9,411 nt of DNA from Eubacteriales bacterium. GTDB taxonomy: Bacteria > Bacillota > Clostridia > JAQUNY01. Positions 4,772-9,411 of the stretch are shown here, in pieces. Each line of letters starts with the position of its first letter. The stretch's first letter is position 1. The DNA lies in the NCBI GenBank assembly GCA_028717405.1, contig JAQUNY010000052.1, positions 1 to 9,411 on the forward strand. Direction: 5' to 3'. The notes beneath the pieces are model-generated. The model was not told the DNA's origin. It did not search any database and saw only the letters and a program-made list of their open reading frames with translations. Both the position numbers and the translations under genes were made by a program.

Positions 4772-6661
4772 ATGGCAAATGAGAACCATATAAACCAATT
4801 ATGCCCAGAAGGGACAGCCTGCGCGCCGCGGGTCGGTACCGACACATTATTTGAGCTCCCCGCCGGAGCTTTTGAATACAGCGGCCTTTTTGACAAATCG
4901 ATACGATTGATTGAACGCATCCAGCTGCTCGACAGGAACATGTGGGATATATTTGTAAAGCAATTCAGCTTTAATCCTGACGATGCCGACAAGGGATGGC
5001 GCTGTGAGTATTGGGGTAAAATGATGCGCGGGGCATGCTTTACATATAAATATACCGGGAATCCTGAGCTATATAACACGCTTGAAAACTCAGTACGCAG
5101 CATGCTTAAAAAGCAGGACGCCCTCGGAAGGTTCAGCACCTACAGCATACCCCTTGAATTCAACGGATGGGATATCTGGGGAAGAAAATATGTGCTTCTG
5201 GGATTTCAGTATTTCTGCGAAATATGCCCGGATAAAAATCTCAAAGAAAAAATCATCGCCGCAATGTGTGCCCATGCGGATTATATAATAGAAAAAATCG
5301 GCAGGGCTGAAGACGGCAAAAAGCCCATAACCGAGGCCTCGAGCCATTGGAAGGGGCTGAATTCCAGTTCGATCCTTGAGCCATATGTGCGGCTGTACAA
5401 TATGACAGGAAAGCAGAAATATCTTGATTTCGCCGCCTATATTATTGATAATGGCGGTATTTCGGAGGGGAACATTTTCGAACTGGCATATGAAGGAAAA
5501 CTGTATCCATATCAATATCCCGTTACAAAGGCGTACGAAATGATGTCATGCTTTGAGGGGCTGCTCGAATATTACCGGGTGGTGAAGGAGCCCAGGCACC
5601 TGACCGCAGTGCGGAATTTTGTTGACCTGGTCATAAAATCAGACATTACCATAATCGGGTGTGCGGGATGTACACATGAATTGTTTGACAACTCGGTGAT
5701 CCGGCAGACGAATACAGAATACCAGGGGGTCATTCAGGAAACCTGCGTCACGGTCACCTGGATGAAGCTTTGCTATCAGCTGCTTTGTCTGGATGGTGAC
5801 CCAAAGCTCGCGGACCAGATCGAATTATCGGTATATAATGCCCTCCCCGGTTCGATAAACACAAACGGATGCACAAGCAACAGCGGTTTGCCATTTGACA
5901 GCTACAGCCCGCTCCTGCCCAATAAACGCGGACGCAAGGTAGGCGGTTATAAAGTCATGGAAGACGGGAAATATTTCTATGGCTGCTGTGCAGCCATAGG
6001 CGCCGCCGGGACAGGTTTGATGGCGCTGTCAAGCGTGATGGCAGCGCGGGATGGAGTGTGCTTCAACCTCTATCCAGAAGGCAGAGTAAAGGCGAAAACG
6101 CCTGAGGGTCAGGATCTATTGGTAAAAATCAAAACGGAATACCCGGTGTCGGACACGGTGGATTTCGAGATCGATCTGGAAAAGGAAGAGGAGTTTGCCA
6201 TATACCTGCGTATACCGGAATGGAGCAAAAACAGCCTCGCAGCAGTAAACGGCGGGAATATTTCCGGGGTTTCAGGCGGCGAGTACCTGAAAATTGTCAG
6301 GACATGGAGTGATAAAGACACAATCACGCTCAGGCTTGATTTGTCGGCGCATTTGATCAACTCTTTCAGCTGGGTCGCAGATCCGGCGACTGTGCGGCAT
6401 GTTGCGCTGAAAAGAGGCCCGGTTATCCTTGCCAGGGATGCGCGATTCGGTGAGGATATAAGGGAGGCGGTAGATATAAAGGCAGACGGCGATGGATGCG
6501 TAGAGCTCACAAAATCAAATGATGCGGCGTTTGATACGCTCATGGAGTTTATTGTGCCGTTAAACAACGGGAAACAATTCCATGTTGTTGATTATTTATC
6601 AGCGGGTAAAACATGGGATATGGATTCCGAGATGGCAGCATGGTTCCAGGCGGTAAATTAG
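4772..6661 (+). CDS. Glycoside hydrolase, GH127/DUF1680 type (beta-L-arabinofuranosidase-like)
   Basis: The 629-residue protein has the layout of the DUF1680 superfamily: an (alpha/alpha)6 barrel (about residues 30-420) followed by beta-sandwich sequence (about 430-629). The family's zinc and catalytic residues can be placed. E323 and C325 in IQETCV correspond to the zinc-binding Glu and Cys of HypBA1, and C405-C406 in FYGCCAAIG correspond to the Cys pair holding the nucleophile. E303 in CTHELF is the likely acid/base. GH127 and related families (GH121/137/142/146 chemistry) remove L-arabinofuranosyl residues from plant glycans. No signal peptide is present, so it would act in the cytoplasm on imported oligosaccharides. 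AGGAGA lies 6 bases before the ATG. The gene ends 17 bases before the stop of the opposing gene, with no room for a separate terminator. The exact substrate and family number within the superfamily are uncertain. Confidence 0.85.
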   Translation: MANENHINQLCPEGTACAPRVGTDTLFELPAGAFEYSGLFDKSIRLIERIQLLDRNMWDIFVKQFSFNPDDADKGWRCEYWGKMMRGACFTYKYTGNPELYNTLENSVRSMLKKQDALGRFSTYSIPLEFNGWDIWGRKYVLLGFQYFCEICPDKNLKEKIIAAMCAHADYIIEKIGRAEDGKKPITEASSHWKGLNSSSILEPYVRLYNMTGKQKYLDFAAYIIDNGGISEGNIFELAYEGKLYPYQYPVTKAYEMMSCFEGLLEYYRVVKEPRHLTAVRNFVDLVIKSDITIIGCAGCTHELFDNSVIRQTNTEYQGVIQETCVTVTWMKLCYQLLCLDGDPKLADQIELSVYNALPGSINTNGCTSNSGLPFDSYSPLLPNKRGRKVGGYKVMEDGKYFYGCCAAIGAAGTGLMALSSVMAARDGVCFNLYPEGRVKAKTPEGQDLLVKIKTEYPVSDTVDFEIDLEKEEEFAIYLRIPEWSKNSLAAVNGGNISGVSGGEYLKIVRTWSDKDTITLRLDLSAHLINSFSWVADPATVRHVALKRGPVILARDARFGEDIREAVDIKADGDGCVELTKSNDAAFDTLMEFIVPLNNGKQFHVVDYLSAGKTWDMDSEMAAWFQAVN

Positions 6662-6678
6662 CTGCATACCCTGAAAAA

Positions 6679-7569
6679 TCAGTGAAGGACTTTCCTGAGT
6701 GCGGCTGAGATTTCCTGCAGCTCGTCCTTGTTCTTCTGAAAGACCCCGACTGCGGCAATGTCAGCAGGCTTTATATTGGAATAAACTTCCCTGAATGTCG
6801 ATTCTATGAGGGCGGGGATTTCTTCTGGTGCTTTACCGTAGAATATCTGTCCGCCCGCGAAAATTTTGAATGCAATGCATGGTTTGCTGACCTGGCGAAT
6901 GGCGCTGAACATTTCGGCACGGTCTTCCATAAAAAACTTTGTGTGCTTTTTCTTACCTGTAATGAAGCTGCTCTCCTGGCCGCCGCGTTTCCTTGTGTTG
7001 TGAAGGCAGGTAACATAGAAGTCCACGCCCCAGTTTTCATATTCGGAACGGAGTACGGTTTCGGGGACATGTGTGCCGAGGCCGACCGGCAGGCCGTTGT
7101 CTTTCAGGTATTTCAGATTTTCGCGGATTATATCTGTTTTGCCGGCCTCACAAAGACCGTCGGTGGTGGTACCCTGATGGTATATGGCAAGAGGCTTGCA
7201 TTCATTCATCATACGTATATTGACGGGGAGGCTTATAGCCGGGTAAGCCTGGAATATCCAGTTCAGCTTTCCTCCTTCGTTCTGGTACTGGCGTATCACG
7301 CGAAGAATGAAGGGATCGCCTAAGGGCAGCATTGCGCTGAAGCCAAGCTGCTCCATTTTGAACATGGTTTTTATAATGGTTTCGGCCTTGTAATAATCAA
7401 GCGCCTCTTCCTTTGAGTAGATTTCCGGTATGTAGACATGCCCGTTGAACGGATTGTCTCCGATGATCATCCGGGTAACCTGCGTCCCGAAAAAATCTAT
7501 TGATGGAAATGTTGATGGAATTGTTGATGGCATTTCTGATTGCAGTGATTGCAGTTTGTTATTATTCAT
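6679..7569 (-). CDS. Predicted (beta/alpha)8-barrel protein of unknown function
   Basis: The product is about 296 residues and I do not recognise a characterised family. The alternation of short hydrophobic strands and amphipathic helices suggests a TIM-type barrel: TRMIIGDN, FSAMLPLG, LNWIFQAYP, CKPLAIYHQG, LPVGLGTHVP, DFYVTCLHN, CIAFKIFAGG, IAAVGVFQ. Polar residues sit at strand ends (D in GDNPFNGH, H in YHQG and GTHVPE, C-H-N in VTCLHN, K in FKIFAGG), as in an active site. No signal peptide or membrane segment is present. ATG 7569 is preferred, with GAGG (7578-7575) 5 bases upstream; a GTG at 7575 is the alternative. The first 28 residues are low complexity (LQSLQS, then PST-type repeats) before the barrel. 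It is the last gene of a - strand group with a UroD-like protein and probably acts in the same pathway, a guess from position only. Confidence 0.7.
   Translation of the reverse strand: MNNNKLQSLQSEMPSTIPSTFPSIDFFGTQVTRMIIGDNPFNGHVYIPEIYSKEEALDYYKAETIIKTMFKMEQLGFSAMLPLGDPFILRVIRQYQNEGGKLNWIFQAYPAISLPVNIRMMNECKPLAIYHQGTTTDGLCEAGKTDIIRENLKYLKDNGLPVGLGTHVPETVLRSEYENWGVDFYVTCLHNTRKRGGQESSFITGKKKHTKFFMEDRAEMFSAIRQVSKPCIAFKIFAGGQIFYGKAPEEIPALIESTFREVYSNIKPADIAAVGVFQKNKDELQEISAALRKVLH
7500..7554. repeat. Tandem repeats encoding the N-terminus of the barrel protein
   Basis: Three 12-base units (TTGATGGAAATG, TTGATGGAATTG, TTGATGGCATTT; 7500-7535) are followed by two 9-base units of TGATTGCAG (7537-7545, 7546-7554). 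Both periods are multiples of three, so the frame is kept. On the - strand they encode PSTI/PSTF/PSID-like and LQSLQS peptides. Confidence 0.85.
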
Positions 7570-7575
7570 AAGCAC

Positions 7576-7802
7576 CTCGTCCTGCCGATGCTGGTGCGCC
7601 GGCGTTGCTTTGTCGTTTCTGACAGGGTATGCCGGGATATATGGCTGATATGCGTACCTTTAACCTCGACGCTCTTATTTTAACACACTCCTCATATATT
7701 CGGTAGGGCTCATAATGTTAATGGTTCCCATTATGCTGATGTTACTGCTGTTTCTGATGTTGTTGCTGTCAAGACCACAAGAGCCACTGTCACTGCCGTT
7801 GC
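7576..7802. other. Gap between the two - strand genes, low-complexity sequence
   Basis: There is no convincing gene. On the - strand a frame from the UroD-like 3' end runs through low-complexity Ser/Asn-rich codons into ATG 7731 or ATG 7713 and ends at TAA (7677-7675), with MSPTEYMRSVLK as its last residues. No ribosome binding site precedes these ATGs. Short inverted matches (CATAATG 7711-7717 with CATTATG 7729-7735) are present, but there is no terminator with a T run. I saw no promoter for the downstream barrel gene. Confidence 0.5.
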
Positions 7803-9107
7803 TTAATAATTTCTGACCATATCCATAACGATCTGTTCCCATTCGAAAATATTCTGCGGGCGGTGATGGCAGGTGCTGAGGTCCTTTAGGACAATGTCAC
7901 AGCTGCAGGAGTTGCGTCTGCACGCGCTTAGTATCCTGCCTATTTCTTTCCGGAGTGCGCCTTTGTCAAGAACCGGTTCTGCTACTGATGCGGGATTGGG
8001 TTTGGAAGCAAGCACATATTTTTTGCCTATTGCCTCAGCAGCGACATCCACATTGGCCCAGGGAGTTATTGAGATCTTCCTTAAGTTAGGTATTTTAGCT
8101 ATTATGTCTATCTTTCTGTCAAGAGGCTCACAGCAACCATAGTATGAAAGACCGCACTGCCCTATTGTTTCAATCATGTATTGTGTGTCGAATTCCTCAT
8201 GCATTTCTTTTGACACTGTGGCAAATATCTGAGCCATACCCCTGCCCCAGATATCTTTTCTTGTGACCTTACCACCTTTATAATCTTTACCTGGCAGGCT
8301 GCTTGTGTGTGCGGCTGTGCAATGGAGGTCATAGGGGTCGTTTTCAAAAAGGCCAAGCTCCTCAAATTGCTTCAGTTCTGATATTTTTGCGTCCGTAAAC
8401 CTGCGTATTATCTTGTGCATAAATTCGGGGCGGTCGTACAGGTCCATGAGGAGAGTCTCTACTCCGCGGAATCTGGCAATGTCGTCCCAGAAATATGCGG
8501 CAAAGAAATTCCGGCCTGTAAGCTTAACAGGGATAATGTCGCCGACAATATCTGATATCAGTTCGAGATGCTGCATTGTGGCATCATGGTCATATGTGAT
8601 CACAGGCATCTTTATTTTTTCAAGATCCTCTTCAGTTTTGAGAATGTCGAAATATCGGTGAGATCTGATATTGCTTTCTTTCTCTGTTATAAGGAGTTCT
8701 TCATTAACGTCCAGACCGGTACCGGTTGTAAAGACAACCTTTTCAACCGGGAGATATGTTGGTATTGCAGTATCTGCAGGCATGTGCCTGTTACGGTAAA
8801 TATTTGTGCGGAAGTACCATTCGACACTCTGAAGGAACTTGTCATTGCATTGTAACGTCAATTCGCCGTCAATGTTCATTTCATTCCAGGGCAGCGGGCC
8901 AAAAAGGACTACAGGCCGCACCTGCTTTAAATCATTAACTGCCTTGTGCAGTTTTATGTTTTCGGCATTTTTGGGGTTGCCGGCAATCAGGCTATATTCG
9001 TAAGCGAGTTTTCTCAGTAATTCAGCTTCTTCTGAATTGTATGGTGGTTTGGTCGGCGGTTCGGCCGGCTGTACGGTTGGCGGTTTGATCGGCGGTATTG
9101 TCTTCAT
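7803..9107 (-). CDS. Uroporphyrinogen decarboxylase (URO-D)/methyltransferase superfamily protein
   Basis: The 434-residue protein resembles the broad UroD/MtaA superfamily by its TIM-barrel-like pattern and its C-terminal half: YYGCCEPLDRKIDII, IPNLRKISITPWANVDVAAEAIG, VLASKPNPASV, then KDLSTCHHRPQNIFEWEQI. It lacks the heme-enzyme signature near the N-terminus (RQAGRYLPEY type), so it should not be the HemE of tetrapyrrole synthesis. Members of this branch are often corrinoid- or thiol-dependent methyltransferases with a His/Cys zinc site. H262, C263, H267 and C325/C326 are candidate ligands, but the exact H-X-C pattern is not present. The first 20 residues are proline-rich (IPPIKPP, AEPPTKPP). 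The ATG overlaps the upstream stop as ATGA and has AGGA 7 bases before it, so translation is coupled to the membrane-protein gene. The substrate is unknown. Confidence 0.82.
   Translation of the reverse strand: MKTIPPIKPPTVQPAEPPTKPPYNSEEAELLRKLAYEYSLIAGNPKNAENIKLHKAVNDLKQVRPVVLFGPLPWNEMNIDGELTLQCNDKFLQSVEWYFRTNIYRNRHMPADTAIPTYLPVEKVVFTTGTGLDVNEELLITEKESNIRSHRYFDILKTEEDLEKIKMPVITYDHDATMQHLELISDIVGDIIPVKLTGRNFFAAYFWDDIARFRGVETLLMDLYDRPEFMHKIIRRFTDAKISELKQFEELGLFENDPYDLHCTAAHTSSLPGKDYKGGKVTRKDIWGRGMAQIFATVSKEMHEEFDTQYMIETIGQCGLSYYGCCEPLDRKIDIIAKIPNLRKISITPWANVDVAAEAIGKKYVLASKPNPASVAEPVLDKGALRKEIGRILSACRRNSCSCDIVLKDLSTCHHRPQNIFEWEQIVMDMVRNY
9046..9096. repeat. In-frame repeat encoding the proline-rich N-terminus
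   Basis: GGTTTGGTCGGCGGT (9046-9060) recurs as GGTTTGATCGGCGGT (9082-9096), 14 of 15 bases identical and 36 bases apart. Related GGCGG/CCGGC words lie between. On the - strand this yields the PPIKPP and PPTKPP peptides. Confidence 0.75.
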
Positions 9108-9406
9108 AGGCGTATCCTGTCCAGAGAGTTATTGCGGAAGTAGATGCAGATACCCGTGGTGACCATAAGGAAATTGGCGATATAGAAAGCAAAGCCCAGT
9201 ATGGCTGTCCAATTACCGCTGAAGGTATGGCTGATCATCATCGTGATTTTACTTGTTATGCCGGCTGCATAGCCGAAATCCACAAGCAGCATAAATGGCA
9301 GGCTTGTTCCTTTTGTTGTGCGGGCTTTCCATGCCTTTGTGATATTCATAGGCCATGAAAGACCAAAAGAAATTATCATAAGGGCTTCAAGAAGCTCTGA
9401 AATCAT
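9104..9406 (-). CDS. Small PQ-loop / SemiSWEET-like three-helix membrane protein
   Basis: The 100-residue hydrophobic protein has three predicted membrane helices (about residues 5-22, 38-58 and 70-92) joined by a basic loop (KAWKARTTKGTSLP). This layout, with WP at the end of helix 1, GTSLP leading into helix 2, and an Asn in helix 3 (FYIANF), matches the SemiSWEET/MtN3 half-transporters, which dimerise to carry sugars or other small solutes. The usual PQ pair reads PM here. The stop overlaps the UroD-like ATG by 4 bases (ATGA), a sign of one operon, so it may import or export that enzyme's substrate. The start is uncertain because only 5 bases lie beyond ATG 9406; the frame stays open to the window edge and the gene may begin further out. 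Confidence 0.72.
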   Translation of the reverse strand: MISELLEALMIISFGLSWPMNITKAWKARTTKGTSLPFMLLVDFGYAAGITSKITMMISHTFSGNWTAILGFAFYIANFLMVTTGICIYFRNNSLDRIRL

Positions 9407-9411
9407 AGTTA

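Noticed and set aside
7803..9107. HemE (heme-pathway uroporphyrinogen decarboxylase)
   Set aside because: The N-terminal arginine signature of HemE is missing, the protein is longer, and no heme-pathway gene is adjacent.
1..9411. CRISPR array, transfer RNA genes or insertion sequence
   Set aside because: No spaced repeats of CRISPR type, no cloverleaf other than the tmRNA ends, and no transposase-like product or paired terminal inverted repeats were seen.

Overview
The window reads as a bacterial chromosome segment, most likely from a Clostridia-type Bacillota. This rests on GGAGG-like ribosome binding sites, consensus sigma-A promoters, clostridial-looking ClpX and SmpB sequences, and a one-piece tmRNA whose tag ends in ALAA. 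The affiliation is inferred from sequence character only; no database comparison was possible.

Left part (1-3990), housekeeping and all on the + strand. It holds the 3' part of clpX (unfoldase of ClpXP), tsaD overlapping it by one base (tRNA t6A synthesis), a PHP-family metal-dependent phosphoesterase, smpB, and ssrA (tmRNA). smpB has a perfect TTGACA-17-TATAAT promoter, and ssrA appears to have its own promoter inside the 3' end of smpB. SmpB and tmRNA rescue stalled ribosomes and tag the nascent chain, and ClpXP is one of the proteases that degrade tagged chains, so clpX, smpB and ssrA form one functional theme. A hairpin after the tmRNA closes this block.

Middle part (3991-6661). A gene-poor stretch of about 290 bases carries a short tandem repeat and what may be a broken reading frame. 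It is followed by an arsenate reductase / low-molecular-weight phosphatase-type gene (arsC-like) and a cytoplasmic glycoside hydrolase of the GH127/DUF1680 type (beta-L-arabinofuranosidase-like), both on the + strand.

Right part (6679-9411), all on the - strand and convergent with the GH127 gene. In transcription order it holds a small PQ-loop/SemiSWEET-like three-helix membrane protein, a uroporphyrinogen-decarboxylase-superfamily protein coupled to it by an ATGA overlap, a 227-base gap with low-complexity sequence, and a predicted barrel protein of unknown function. This looks like an accessory catabolic or methyl-transfer cassette and is the least understood part of the window. Both soluble proteins start with short, repeat-derived, proline- or serine-rich N-termini, and short tandem duplications recur in the intergenic regions.
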